The notes under the pieces are model-generated. The model was not told the DNA's origin. It did not search any database and worked only from the letters and a program-made list of their open reading frames with translations. Made by a program: the position numbers and the translations under genes. Shown here piece after piece: positions 9,119 through 20,842 of a stretch of DNA of 49,020 nucleotides. The DNA lies in NCBI GenBank assembly GCA_003605055.1, contig QZKP01000054.1, positions 1 through 49,020 of the forward strand, read 5' to 3'. This stretch comes from Desulfarculus sp. Lineage in GTDB: Bacteria; Desulfobacterota; Desulfarculia; Desulfarculales; Desulfarculaceae. Position 1 is the first letter of the stretch; each line of letters begins with the position of its first letter.

Positions 9119-10459
9119 ATGCTAAAGCGGTTGACAGCCTCCCTAGTCGGCCTGCTGGGGCTGGGGCTGATCTACAGCCTGCCCGCCTGGGCAGAGGAGG
9201 CCGCCAAGGCCCCCAAGATCAACTCTCTGGACACGGTCTGGGTGCTTTTGGCGGCCTACCTGGTCTTCTTCATGCAACCCGGGTTCGCCATGGTGGAGGC
9301 GGGGCTCACCAGGGCCAAGAACGCCTGCAACATCCTGGCCAAGAACCTGCTGGACTTCTGTGTGGCCAGCATCCTCTTCTTCCTGGTGGGCTACGCCTTC
9401 ATGTTCGGCGATGGCAACTCTTTCATCGGCCTGAGCGGGTTCGGCCTGAGCGGGCTCAAGTCCACCAACCTGCCCATCTGGGCCACCTGGATGTTCCAGG
9501 CGGTGTTCTGCGGCACCGCGGCCACCATCATCAGCGGCGCCATGGCCGAGCGCACCAAGTTCACCAGCTACCTGCTGGCCACGGCCATCATGACCGGCGT
9601 GGTCTACCCCATCATCGGCCACTGGACCTGGGGCGGCGGCTGGCTGAGCAAGATGGGCTTCTTTGACTTCGCCGGCTCCACCATCGTGCACGGCACCGGC
9701 GGCTGGGCCGCCCTGATGGGCACCATATTCCTGGGCCCGCGCATCGGCCGCTACGGACCGGACGGCAAGAGCCGGGTCCTGGCCGGACACAGCATCCCCC
9801 TGGCCATGCTGGGCGTGTTCATCCTGTGGTTCGGCTGGTTCGGGTTCAACCCGGGCAGTCAGTTGGCCGCCAGCGGCGCGGACAACGCCAACGCCATCGC
9901 CCTGATCACGGTCAACACCAGCCTGGCCGCCGCGGCCGGCGCCCTGGCGGCCATGGCCATGGTGTGGATGATCTTCGGCAAGCCCGACGTGTCCATGGCC
10001 ATGAACGGCGCCCTGGCCGGCCTGGTGGCCATCACCGCCCCCTGCGCGGTGGTCAGCCCCGGCGCCTCCCTCGTCATCGGCGCCATCGGCGGCGTGGTCG
10101 TGGTCCTGGGCGTGACCCTCCTGGACAAGATCCACGTGGACGACCCGGTGGGCGCCATCCCGGTGCACGCCTTCAACGGCATGTGGGGCACCATCGCCGT
10201 GGGCATCTGGGGCCAGAAGGCCCTGGGCTTGGCCAACAACGGCCTGCTGCACGGCGGCGGCTTCCACCAGCTCAGCGTGCAGATCCTGGGCACGGTGGCC
10301 TCCGCCCTGTTCGTCATGGCCTGCATGGCCGTGGTGTTCGGCCTGGTGAAGGCCTTCATGGGCCTGCGGGTGTCCAAGGAAGAGGAGATTCGCGGCCTGG
10401 ATATCGAAGAACACGGTATGGAAGCCTATTCCGACTTCCAGATCTTCACCACCAGATAG
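9119..10459 (+). CDS. amtB: ammonium transporter
   Basis: A 446-residue Amt protein with an N-terminal signal peptide (cleavage near SLPAWA) and eleven predicted membrane segments. The two pore histidines are visible in GSTIVHGTGGWAALMG and GAIPVHAFNGMWGT. AVFCGTAATIISGAMAERTKF and FGWFGFNPGS are family signatures. It moves ammonium across the inner membrane and binds the P-II protein encoded next. The ATG at 9119 follows AAAGGAG. The glnK start lies 17 bases after its stop. Confidence 0.96.
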   Translation: MLKRLTASLVGLLGLGLIYSLPAWAEEAAKAPKINSLDTVWVLLAAYLVFFMQPGFAMVEAGLTRAKNACNILAKNLLDFCVASILFFLVGYAFMFGDGNSFIGLSGFGLSGLKSTNLPIWATWMFQAVFCGTAATIISGAMAERTKFTSYLLATAIMTGVVYPIIGHWTWGGGWLSKMGFFDFAGSTIVHGTGGWAALMGTIFLGPRIGRYGPDGKSRVLAGHSIPLAMLGVFILWFGWFGFNPGSQLAASGADNANAIALITVNTSLAAAAGALAAMAMVWMIFGKPDVSMAMNGALAGLVAITAPCAVVSPGASLVIGAIGGVVVVLGVTLLDKIHVDDPVGAIPVHAFNGMWGTIAVGIWGQKALGLANNGLLHGGGFHQLSVQILGTVASALFVMACMAVVFGLVKAFMGLRVSKEEEIRGLDIEEHGMEAYSDFQIFTTR

Positions 10460-10476
10460 AAAGGGGGGAAGATCAC

Positions 10477-10818
10477 ATGAAGCTGATAATCGCCTTTATC
10501 AAGCCCGAGAGGCTCAACGACGTGAAGCAGGCCCTGTACGAGGCCCAGATCTTCAACATGTCGGTGACCAACATCGTGGGCTCCGGCCGCCAGCGGGGAT
10601 TCTCCGAAACCTACCGCGGCGTGGATCAGGAAGTGAACCTGCTCAAGAAGGTGCGCCTGGAGATCGGGGTCAACGACGACTTCGTGCAGCCGGCCAAGGC
10701 GGCCATCATCAAGGGCGCCCGCACCGGCCAGATCGGCGACGGGGTCCTGTTCGTGCTGCCGGTGGAGGAGGCCATGCGCATCCGCACCGGCGAGGAGGGC
10801 TCGCCGGCCATGGGTTAA
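10477..10818 (+). CDS. glnK: P-II nitrogen regulatory protein, GlnK-like, lacking Tyr51
   Basis: A 113-residue P-II protein that senses ATP/ADP and 2-oxoglutarate and should block AmtB when nitrogen is ample. The C-terminal signature GVLFVLPVEEAMRIRTGEEG is intact. The T-loop reads GFSETYRGVDQEVN: Tyr46 is present, but position 51, the Tyr uridylylated by GlnD in enterobacteria, is Gln. Control by uridylylation at that site is thus excluded; effector binding alone may suffice. The ATG at 10477 follows AAAGGGGGG. The name glnK is chosen for its amtB linkage; it could equally be called glnB. Confidence 0.93.
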   Translation: MKLIIAFIKPERLNDVKQALYEAQIFNMSVTNIVGSGRQRGFSETYRGVDQEVNLLKKVRLEIGVNDDFVQPAKAAIIKGARTGQIGDGVLFVLPVEEAMRIRTGEEGSPAMG

Positions 10819-10835
10819 ACCTTAACGCAGCCACC

Positions 10836-10872
10836 GGCCCCGGGGAGCCTGCGCGGCGCCCCGGGGCCTTTT
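10836..10872 (+). terminator. rho-independent terminator after glnK
   Basis: Perfect 10-base stem GGCCCCGGGG (10836-10845) with CCCCGGGGCC (10859-10868), then TTTT. It ends the porin-amtB-glnK unit and separates it from the glnA control region. Confidence 0.88.
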
Positions 10873-10917
10873 ACGGCCCCGGCCAGCCGGGCCGGACCAA
10901 GGGCGGCCGGACAATCC

Positions 10918-10961
10918 TACCGTTCGGTTGGTTAAAACGCGGCTCATCATACCAATCGGTA
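10918..10961. promoter_or_regulatory. candidate enhancer sites upstream of glnA
   Basis: TACCGTTCGGTT (10918-10929, one mismatch) and a perfect TACCAATCGGTA (10950-10961), with starts 32 bases apart (three turns). They lie about 80-120 bases before the sigma-54 promoter at 11039. A weaker copy, TACCAATTTGTA (11070-11081), sits just past that promoter and might act differently. Confidence 0.6.
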
Positions 10962-11038
10962 GCGTTACGCGGGGAGCGGCGGCCAGCCTATATAATTTTT
11001 CTATGCAACAACAGGATATTACAACCACAAGCCGCATT

Positions 11039-11054
11039 TGGCGTAAAACTTGCT
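11039..11054 (+). promoter_or_regulatory. sigma-54 (-24/-12) promoter of glnA
   Basis: TGGCGTA-AAAC-TTGCT has the invariant GG and GC at the correct spacing and differs from consensus only at the fifth base. The leader to the glnA start is about 110 bases. A TATAAT at 10991-10996 could serve as a second, sigma-70 promoter, but its -35 region is poor. The rest of the 10819-11175 gap holds only the terminator and palindromes listed separately. Confidence 0.72.
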
Positions 11055-11175
11055 TGGTTAAGCGAAGGCTACCAATTTGTAAATTGCCCCGCAAAACGAG
11101 CGACGGGAGGCAACTCTCCGGGCGCGGTTTGCGGCCGAGGTCATGAGCAACTGGTCCCAAGGAGGAAAGGAAAAC

Positions 11176-12504
11176 ATGTCTGACATGAACAAGGAAGCCG
11201 TACTCAAGGCAGTCAAGGATTTGAACGTAAAGTTCATCCGCCTGTGGTTCACCGACATCCTGGGCGTGCTGAAAAGCTTCGCCATCAGCCCGGCCGAGTT
11301 GGAGCTGGCCATGGACGAGGGCATGGGCTTTGACGGCTCCTCCATCCAGGGCTTCGCCCGCATCGACGAGTCGGACATGGTGGCCATGCCCGACCCCAAA
11401 ACCTTCACCCTGCTGCCCTGGCGGCCCCAGGAGGGCGGGGTGGCGCGCATGTTCGCCGACGTGCTCAACCCGGACCTGACCCCCTACGTGGGCGACCCCC
11501 GCTACGTGCTCAAGCGCCAGTTGGAAAAGGCCGCCAAGCTGGGCTACAAGATGTACGTGGGCCCGGAGCTGGAGTACTTCTACTTCAAGGACTCCTGCGG
11601 CACCGAGACCCTGGACAGCGGCGGCTACTTTGACCTGACCCCCCTGGACGTGGCCAGCGATCTGCGGCGCGACACCATTCTGGCCCTGGAGAAGATGGGC
11701 ATCGCCGTGGAATACAGCCACCACGAGGTGGCTCCCAGCCAGCACGAGATAGACCTGCGCTACACCGACGCCCTGACCATGGCCGACAACGCCATGACCT
11801 ACCGCCTGACGGTCAAAGAGATCGCCATGAAGCACGGCGTGTACGCCTCCTTCATGCCCAAGCCCATCTTCGGCCAGAACGGCAGCGGCATGCACACCCA
11901 CCAGTCCCTGTTCAAGGGCAGCAAGAACGCCTTCTTCGACGGCAGCGACGAGTACAACCTCTCCTCCGAGGGCAAGGCCTACATCGCGGGCCTCTTAAAG
12001 CACGCCCCGGAGATGTGCTCCATCCTGGCTCAGTGGGTCAACTCCTACAAACGCCTGGTGCCCGGCTACGAGGCCCCGGTGTACGTGGCCTGGGCCCGGC
12101 GCAACCGCTCGGCTCTGGTGCGCGTGCCCATGTACAAGCCCGGCAAGGAGAAGGCCACCCGCTGCGAGCTGCGCTGCCCGGACCCGGCCTGCAACCCCTA
12201 CCTGTCCTTCGCGGTGATGCTGGCCTCGGGCCTCAAAGGCATCCAGGAGGGCTACGAACTGCCGGACCCGGTGGAAGAGGACATCTTCGAGATGAACGCC
12301 GCCGAGCTGGCCGACCACGGCATCACCGCCCTGCCCGCCACCCTGGGCGAGGCCATCGAAGTCACCGCCGGCAGCGAACTGATCCGGGAGACCCTGGGCG
12401 ACCACGTCTTTGAGAAGTTCATCGAGAACAAGCACAAGGAATGGGACGCCTTCCGCCTGGCCGTGACCGACTTCGAGCTGAACCGCTACCTGCCTATCCT
12501 CTAG
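11176..12504 (+). CDS. glnA: glutamine synthetase type I (alpha subgroup)
   Basis: A 442-residue GSI that joins ammonia to glutamate with ATP. Signatures include FDGSSIQGF near the N-terminus, VGPELEYFYF, EVAPSQHEIDLRY and the ATP site MPKPIFGQNGSGMHTHQS. The length and the segment LPDPVEEDIFEMN (about residues 361-373) are those of GSI-alpha enzymes. The enterobacterial NLYDLP adenylylation loop is missing, with Phe where Tyr would be, so GlnE-type control is not expected. The ATG at 11176 is preceded by AGGAGGAAAGG; an upstream in-frame ATG at 11143 has no comparable site. It is transcribed alone from a sigma-54 promoter and ends in a strong terminator. Confidence 0.95.
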   Translation: MSDMNKEAVLKAVKDLNVKFIRLWFTDILGVLKSFAISPAELELAMDEGMGFDGSSIQGFARIDESDMVAMPDPKTFTLLPWRPQEGGVARMFADVLNPDLTPYVGDPRYVLKRQLEKAAKLGYKMYVGPELEYFYFKDSCGTETLDSGGYFDLTPLDVASDLRRDTILALEKMGIAVEYSHHEVAPSQHEIDLRYTDALTMADNAMTYRLTVKEIAMKHGVYASFMPKPIFGQNGSGMHTHQSLFKGSKNAFFDGSDEYNLSSEGKAYIAGLLKHAPEMCSILAQWVNSYKRLVPGYEAPVYVAWARRNRSALVRVPMYKPGKEKATRCELRCPDPACNPYLSFAVMLASGLKGIQEGYELPDPVEEDIFEMNAAELADHGITALPATLGEAIEVTAGSELIRETLGDHVFEKFIENKHKEWDAFRLAVTDFELNRYLPIL

Positions 12505-12521
12505 GCAGCCCCGATCCCTGC

Positions 12522-12552
12522 GCCGGGGGGCCCTTGGGCCCCCCGGCTTTTT
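12522..12552 (+). terminator. rho-independent terminator of glnA
   Basis: Perfect 12-base stem GCCGGGGGGCCC (12522-12533) and GGGCCCCCCGGC (12536-12547), then TTTTT. Confidence 0.9.
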
Positions 12553-12584
12553 CCCGGCTTCGCCAGCCACCGGCATACTGCGTT

Positions 12585-12644
12585 GCCGGCTTCGCTCGCG
12601 CCTCGATGTAGCTTAGACTACACCTGCGGCGCTCGTTCGCCGGC
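12585..12644. repeat. palindromic intergenic element (REP-like)
   Basis: An imperfect inverted repeat bounded by GCCGGC on each side (12585-12590 and 12639-12644), with a central TGTAG/CTACA stem (12607-12611 and 12618-12622) and GCGCC/GGCGC in the arms. Elements of this look (a CCTCGATGTAG core with its mirror) remind me of dispersed intergenic repeats in Proteobacteria. Only one copy is in the window, so repetition is not shown here. Confidence 0.4.
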
Positions 12645-12929
12645 CGGCGGGCCGCCGGTGGCAAAGCGGGTCGAGATACCATCTGCCCTAACTGGCCATC
12701 AATGCTCCCGTCGAAGGTACTTGGCAGCCCAAGCCTTGGGCCGCCTTGTCTGCTGGCGGCTGGCTGTGCCGGGCTTGGGCTCGAACCACCGATGGCAGAG
12801 GAAGAAAATTTTCCTTAACCACCTTCCGCACAAGGTTCGTATTACCAATACCGGCCAACTTTCAGGCAACATCCGGGTTTGCCCTTTATTTAGCCTCCAG
12901 CATGGGATATAAACCAGCAACGAAGCCGC
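12645..12929. other. intergenic stretch, no gene seen; possible trmI promoter at its end
   Basis: About 285 bases without a convincing frame. It contains the small palindrome CCCAAGCCTTGGG near 12728-12740 and a purine/A-T tract near 12797-12815. A candidate promoter for trmI lies at 12885-12913 (TTTATT, 17 bases, TATAAA), giving a very short leader. No RNA gene could be recognised. Confidence 0.35.
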
Positions 12930-13754
12930 ATGCCGCCGGAGGCGTCCTTGAGTCAAAGTCCAGCCCAATTCGCGCCCGGCCAGCCGCTGATCCTGGTGGA
13001 CGGCCGCGATCGCTGCTTCCTGGTCATCGTGCCCGAGCCGGGGGATGCGGTGCGGGTCAAGGGCGAGGCCCTGTCCAGCGAGATGCTCGGCGCCCTGCGC
13101 GAGGGCCAGCTCTTGATCACCCCGCAGCACTACCGCTACCTGGTCTTCCGCCCCACCCTGGAGCAGGTGGTGATGAACATGCCCCGCCAGGCCCAGGTGA
13201 TCTTTCCCAAGGACCTGGCCCTCTTGTTGCACTACGCGGACGTGGCCCCGGGCATGAGCGTCATCGAAGTGGGCACCGGCCACGGCGCCCTGACCATGAC
13301 CCTGCTGCGGGCCCTGGGTAACAGCGGCCGGCTGGTCAGCTTCGACATCCGCCAGGACCACCTCAACCGCACCAAAAAGAACGTGGCCCAGTACCTGGGC
13401 CCGCAGATGCTGGAGCGCTGGGAGGCGGTGCTGGCCGACCCCGCGGCCGAAGGCTTCGGCGGCCGCACCTGCGACCGCCTGCTCACCGACGTGCCCGAGC
13501 CCTGGCAGATGGCCGGCCCCGCGGCCGCGGCCCTGGCCCCGGGCGGGGTTTGGGCGGCCTTTTTACCCACAGCCCTGCAGATGATGAGCCAGATGGAGAT
13601 GCTCATGGCCGAGCGGGCCTTCGCCCTGCCCCAGGCCTTCGAGGCCCTGCAGCGATACTGGCACGTCAAACCGCCCTCCCTGCGCCCCCGCCACGACATG
13701 CGCGGCCACACCGGCTTCATCGTGCTGGCCCGGCGGCGCGGCCAGGAAGGGTAG
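12930..13754 (+). CDS. trmI: tRNA (adenine58-N1)-methyltransferase
   Basis: A 274-residue SAM-dependent methyltransferase of the TrmI/Gcd14 family. Typical N-terminal features are LVDGRDRCFLV and IFPKDLALLLHYADV, followed by the SAM site VIEVGTGHGALTM and FDIRQDHLNR, and the acidic LLTDVPEPW. It methylates A58 in the T-loop of tRNAs. The ATG at 12930 has no strong ribosome-binding site; a TTG at 12951 is also possible, which would trim seven residues. The methyl donor fold and the length fit the family well. Confidence 0.88.
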   Translation: MPPEASLSQSPAQFAPGQPLILVDGRDRCFLVIVPEPGDAVRVKGEALSSEMLGALREGQLLITPQHYRYLVFRPTLEQVVMNMPRQAQVIFPKDLALLLHYADVAPGMSVIEVGTGHGALTMTLLRALGNSGRLVSFDIRQDHLNRTKKNVAQYLGPQMLERWEAVLADPAAEGFGGRTCDRLLTDVPEPWQMAGPAAAALAPGGVWAAFLPTALQMMSQMEMLMAERAFALPQAFEALQRYWHVKPPSLRPRHDMRGHTGFIVLARRRGQEG

Positions 13755-13797
13755 GAATCTCACTCATGCTGTGCTATAAGGTAGTTAGGAGCGCGGC

Positions 13798-14235
13798 ATG
13801 ATCATCTTTGACCTCAAATGCGCCCAGGGCCACCCCTTCGAGGGCTGGTTCGAGGACCACAAGGATCTGCAAAGCCAGCTCAAGCGGGGTCTGGTCGCCT
13901 GCCCGGTCTGCGGCAGCGAAAAGGTGGAGCGGGTGCCCTCCACCTTCGCCATCGCCAAGGGCGCCCGCAGCCAGCCGGACCAGGAAATGGCCGCCAAGCT
14001 GCTGGGCCGCTCGGTCAAGCGCTACTTCCTGGAGAACTTCGACAACGTGGGGCCCCAGTTCGCCAAGGAGGCCCTGAAGATGCACTACGGGGCCAGCCAG
14101 CCGCGCAACATCCGCGGCGTCTCCACCCCTGAGGAGGAAAAGATGCTCAAGCAGGAGGGCATCGAGTTCTTCAAGGTGGGGCCCATGGAGGCCGAGGATC
14201 AGGCCCAGGAGGGCGGCGGCGAGGACGACGACTAG
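13798..14235 (+). CDS. DUF1178 family zinc-ribbon protein
   Basis: A 145-residue protein starting MIIFDLKCAQGHPFEGWF, the diagnostic opening of DUF1178, with CPVCGS forming the second half of a zinc ribbon (first Cys/His pair CAQGH). The middle is helical, the tail acidic (GGGEDDD). The function of the family is unknown. The ATG follows TTAGGAGCG. A TATAAG box lies about 25 bases before the start (13774), so it may have its own promoter, 43 bases after trmI. Confidence 0.82.
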   Translation: MIIFDLKCAQGHPFEGWFEDHKDLQSQLKRGLVACPVCGSEKVERVPSTFAIAKGARSQPDQEMAAKLLGRSVKRYFLENFDNVGPQFAKEALKMHYGASQPRNIRGVSTPEEEKMLKQEGIEFFKVGPMEAEDQAQEGGGEDDD

Positions 14236-14422
14236 GCCACCGCAGGCGGCAACCTAGCCCCAACCCGGCTCCCGACGTCATAATTCCCTTGGTCGAGTGA
14301 TTTTGGAATCGCCTCGGGCTTTTCTGGTGTCCGAGGCAGCATCCTGGTGCCCGGGCGCATCAGGCCAGACCAAGTTGATGTGCGGCGGGCGCGCCTAATC
14401 CAAGCGAAGACGGGAACGGCTC

Positions 14423-14893
14423 ATGCAACACGAGATACGCAGAAAAGACCGGGCCACCAGCCCAGACGAGGCCTGGCGGGTTTTGAAACAGGGCGAATAT
14501 GGCGTACTGTCCACCGTGGGGCCCGAGGGCCAGCCCTACGGCGCGCCGCTAAGCTACTGCCTCCTGGAGGGGGCCATTTATTTCCATTGCGCGCTGGCGG
14601 GCCACATGCTGGATAACATCGCGGAGAACAACCGGGTTTCGTTCTGCGTGGTGGGCGAGACTCAGGTCCTGCCGGACAAGTTCGGCACCCTCTATGAAAG
14701 CGCGGTGGTCTTCGGCTCTGCCAGGGAGGTGTTCGAGGCGGAAAAGCAAAAGGCCCTGGAAGCCCTGGTGGACAAGTACAGCCCGGGTTTTCGCGCCGAG
14801 GGCTTGCAGTACATTGCAAAGCTGATCGGCAAGGCCAGGGTTTTCAAGGTCTCGGTGGAGGCCATCAGCGGCAAGGCCCGGAACTCAAGCTAG
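14423..14893 (+). CDS. pyridoxamine 5'-phosphate oxidase-fold (NimA-like) flavin-binding protein
   Basis: A 156-residue split-barrel protein. GEYGVLSTVGPEGQPYGAPLSY and the following YFHCALAGHMLDNI are typical of the FMN-binding PNPOx-like group that includes NimA nitroimidazole reductases, and VSFCVVGETQVLPDKFGTLYESAVVFG fits the same group. Substrate is unknown. The gap before it (14236-14422) holds a hairpin GCCTCGG/CCGAGGC (14311-14337) without a T run. Its 3' end overlaps by four bases the end of a small gene on the other strand. Confidence 0.85.
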   Translation: MQHEIRRKDRATSPDEAWRVLKQGEYGVLSTVGPEGQPYGAPLSYCLLEGAIYFHCALAGHMLDNIAENNRVSFCVVGETQVLPDKFGTLYESAVVFGSAREVFEAEKQKALEALVDKYSPGFRAEGLQYIAKLIGKARVFKVSVEAISGKARNSS

Positions 14894-15084
14894 GCCTCTT
14901 CGCCCCGGCCCCGGTCCGGGGGGCCCTGCGCCTGCCCCTCGGCGGCGCAGGGCGCGTTTTTGGGCACCAGGCGCCCCAGGCGGGCGCAGAAGAGGGCCGC
15001 GAAGGTGCGGCAGCTCCCCGCGCCGTCCACCGCCTCCTGGCGGGGAAAGCTGGCCTGGGGGCAGCTCAAATCGCACCAGCGCAC
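14890..15084 (-). CDS. small conserved-looking cysteine-rich protein
   Basis: A 64-residue frame starting GTG at 15084, 11 bases after a good AAAGGAGG site. The sequence CDLSCPQASFP, then DGAGSCRTFAALFCARLGRLVPKNAPC, has five cysteines spaced CxxxC, then C, C and C. The pattern DGxGSCRTFxALFC...VxKNAPC looks like a small family I believe occurs in related bacteria, but I cannot name it. The regular cysteine spacing suggests metal or iron-sulfur binding. The C-terminal tail is low-complexity. It is convergent with the flavin-binding protein gene. Confidence 0.6.
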   Translation of the reverse strand: MRWCDLSCPQASFPRQEAVDGAGSCRTFAALFCARLGRLVPKNAPCAAEGQAQGPPDRGRGEEA

Positions 15085-15177
15085 GGGGTCCTCAGCCTCC
15101 TTTCGCGGGCCTAAAAAACAGGCCCTGCCCAGCGAAGATAACCCTCTGCCCGGCCGGGGTCAAGCCCGGGCTGCCGG

Positions 15178-15206
15178 TTGACAAACCACCCCTTGCTTGA
15201 TAGCTT
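15178..15206 (+). promoter_or_regulatory. candidate sigma-70 promoter of cinA-thpR-recA
   Basis: A perfect TTGACA at 15178-15183 with a 17-base spacer before TAGCTT (15201-15206), a weak -10. It lies about 90 bases before cinA. I could not recognise a LexA box with confidence. Confidence 0.35.
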
Positions 15207-15293
15207 GAAAAGCTGGATTTTGTCGTGTGCCAGGCGGTTTAGTGCGCCTGCCTCCGGGCCGGCCAGGCCAGGCCAGGCCCCGGGAAGGAGCCC

Positions 15294-16547
15294 ATGCGCG
15301 GGGCCATCATCTGCATCGGAGACGAGCTGGTCAGCGGGCGGGTGGCCGAGCGCAACTCCCGCTACGCCGCCAGCCGCCTGACGCCTTTGGGCTTTGAGAT
15401 CGCCTGGGTGACCATGGTGGGCGACGACCAGGCCGCCATCAGCCAGGCCCTGGCCCTGGCCCTGGAGCAGAGTCAATTCGTGCTGGTCTGCGGCGGCCTG
15501 GGGGCCACGGACGACGACATCACGGCCCAGGCCGCGGCCCGCTTCTTCGGCCTGGCCCTGGCCGAGAGCCGGCGCATGGTGGCCAACCTCAAGGCCTGCT
15601 TCGAGGCGGTGGGGCTGGCCGTGCCGGCCGGGGCCGAGAAGATGGCCTGGCTGCCCCAGGGGGCCCAGGTGCTGGACCGGGCCTGCGCGGGCTTTAAGCT
15701 GACCACGCCGGCCGGCCAGCCGGTGTACTTCCTGCCCGGGGTGCCCGGCGAGATGCGCCGCCTGCTGGAGACCCAGGTGCTGCCCGGGCTTGTGCAGCAT
15801 TTCCAGCCCGGCCAGGTGGTGCTCACCCGCCGGCTCGCCGTCTTCGGCCTGGCCGAGAGCGAGGTGGGCCAGCGCCTGGCCGGCCTGACCCAGGGGCGCC
15901 CCCAGGCCGGGGTGGGCTTCTATCCGGTGTTCCCCGAGGAGCAGGTTGTCATCAGCCTGCGCAGCAGCGACCAGGCCGCGGCCCAGGCCCTGCTGGAGGC
16001 CCTGGAGGCCGAGGCCCTTCGCCGCCTGCAGGGCTTCGTGGTGGCCCGGGGCGAGGAAAACCTGGCCCAGGCGGTGGCCCGGCGGATGACCGGCCAAGGC
16101 CTCAGCCTGGCCCTGGCCGAGTCCTGCACCGGCGGGCTCATCGGCCACCGCGTCACCAGCGTGGCCGGGGCCAGCGAGTTCTTTGAGCGGGGCCTGGTGG
16201 TGTACTCCAACCGGGCCAAGATGGAGCTGTTGGGCGTGCGGCCCGAGACCCTGGAGGCCCACGGCGCGGTGAGCGCCGAGACCGCCGCCGAGATGGCCAG
16301 CGGGGTGCGCCGGCTCTCCGGGGTGGACCTGGGCCTGGCCGTGACCGGCATCGCCGGGCCCAGCGGGGGCAGCCCGGAAAAGCCGGTGGGCACCGTGTAC
16401 CTGGGCCTGGCCGCCCCCGAGGGGGTCAAGACCGGGCACCGGCGCTTCTGGGGCGGCCGCGCCCAGATCAAGGCCCTGACCGCCGAGACCGCGCTGGACT
16501 GGCTGCGGCGCTATCTGGAGGACCATGCGTTCCTTCGTGGCGCTTGA
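15294..16547 (+). CDS. cinA: CinA family protein, nicotinamide-nucleotide amidase
   Basis: A 417-residue two-domain protein. The N-terminal MoCF-like domain (about residues 1-170) has IGDELVSGRV and CGGLGATDDDIT; this domain in relatives is an ADP-ribose pyrophosphatase. The C-terminal PncC domain (from about residue 260) has AESCTGGLIGHRVTSVAGAS and TGIAGPSGG and deamidates NMN. The ATG at 15294 follows GGAAGGAGCC. It heads the common cinA-thpR-recA cluster; its end overlaps thpR by 23 bases. Confidence 0.93.
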   Translation: MRGAIICIGDELVSGRVAERNSRYAASRLTPLGFEIAWVTMVGDDQAAISQALALALEQSQFVLVCGGLGATDDDITAQAAARFFGLALAESRRMVANLKACFEAVGLAVPAGAEKMAWLPQGAQVLDRACAGFKLTTPAGQPVYFLPGVPGEMRRLLETQVLPGLVQHFQPGQVVLTRRLAVFGLAESEVGQRLAGLTQGRPQAGVGFYPVFPEEQVVISLRSSDQAAAQALLEALEAEALRRLQGFVVARGEENLAQAVARRMTGQGLSLALAESCTGGLIGHRVTSVAGASEFFERGLVVYSNRAKMELLGVRPETLEAHGAVSAETAAEMASGVRRLSGVDLGLAVTGIAGPSGGSPEKPVGTVYLGLAAPEGVKTGHRRFWGGRAQIKALTAETALDWLRRYLEDHAFLRGA

Positions 16548-17100
16548 GATGCCCGCCGAGGTCAAAGAGCACGCCGCGGAGCTAATCCGGCGGCTCAAGG
16601 CCAGCGGCGCGGACGTGAAGTGGGTGGCGCCCAAAAACCTGCACCTGACCCTCAAATTCCTGGGGGAGGTGGACCCGGCCCGGCTGCCGGAGCTGATCGC
16701 CGCCTTGCAGGGGACCTGCGCCGGCCGGCCGGCCCTGGAGTTGGCCGTGACCGGCTGCGGAGCTTTCCCCAAGCCCCGCGCGCCCCGGGTGGTGTGGCTG
16801 GGCCTGGAGGGCCAGACCCAGGCCCTGGAGGGCCTGGCCGCGGCGGTGGAGGAGGTCTTCGCGGCCCTGGGCTTTGCGCCCGAGCAGAGGCGCTTTCAGC
16901 CCCACCTGACCCTGGGCCGCCTGCGCCAGGGGCGGCGGGGGGCCAAGGCCTTGCCCAGCGGGCCGCTGACCCGGGCCCTGGCCGGCCTGGCCGGGCAGAC
17001 GGGGCCGGATTTTGTGGCCTCGCGGGTGGTCCTGATGCAGAGCACCCTGACCCCCAGCGGGGCGGTGTACGATCCTTTGCACGTCATTACCCTGGCCTGA
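16525..17100 (+). CDS. thpR: RNA 2',3'-cyclic phosphodiesterase
   Basis: A 191-residue 2H phosphoesterase. The paired catalytic motifs are HLTLKFLGE (about residues 39-47) and HLTLGRLR (about 126-133). It opens RNA 2',3'-cyclic phosphates; an older name is 2'-5' RNA ligase LigT. It starts at an ATG inside the end of cinA, so translation is probably coupled, and recA begins 21 bases after its stop. Confidence 0.92.
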   Translation: MRSFVALEMPAEVKEHAAELIRRLKASGADVKWVAPKNLHLTLKFLGEVDPARLPELIAALQGTCAGRPALELAVTGCGAFPKPRAPRVVWLGLEGQTQALEGLAAAVEEVFAALGFAPEQRRFQPHLTLGRLRQGRRGAKALPSGPLTRALAGLAGQTGPDFVASRVVLMQSTLTPSGAVYDPLHVITLA

Positions 17101-17121
17101 GGGCCGCAGTGGGAGGGAGAC

Positions 17122-18168
<1,047 letters not shown>

Positions 18169-18190
18169 ACGCACAACAAGGACTTCAGTC

Positions 18191-20842
<2,652 letters not shown>

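Noticed and set aside
11143..11175. Upstream ATG for glnA
   Set aside because: The ATG at 11176 has a strong AGGAGG site within this stretch and gives the normal N-terminus.
12760..12790. A GGTTCGAGCC-like T-loop on the minus strand suggesting a tRNA
   Set aside because: The T-stem does not close beyond three pairs and no acceptor, D or anticodon arm could be built around it.
12583..12912. 109-residue plus-strand frame in the glnA-trmI gap
   Set aside because: It runs through the palindromic element, has no ribosome-binding site and no recognisable motif.
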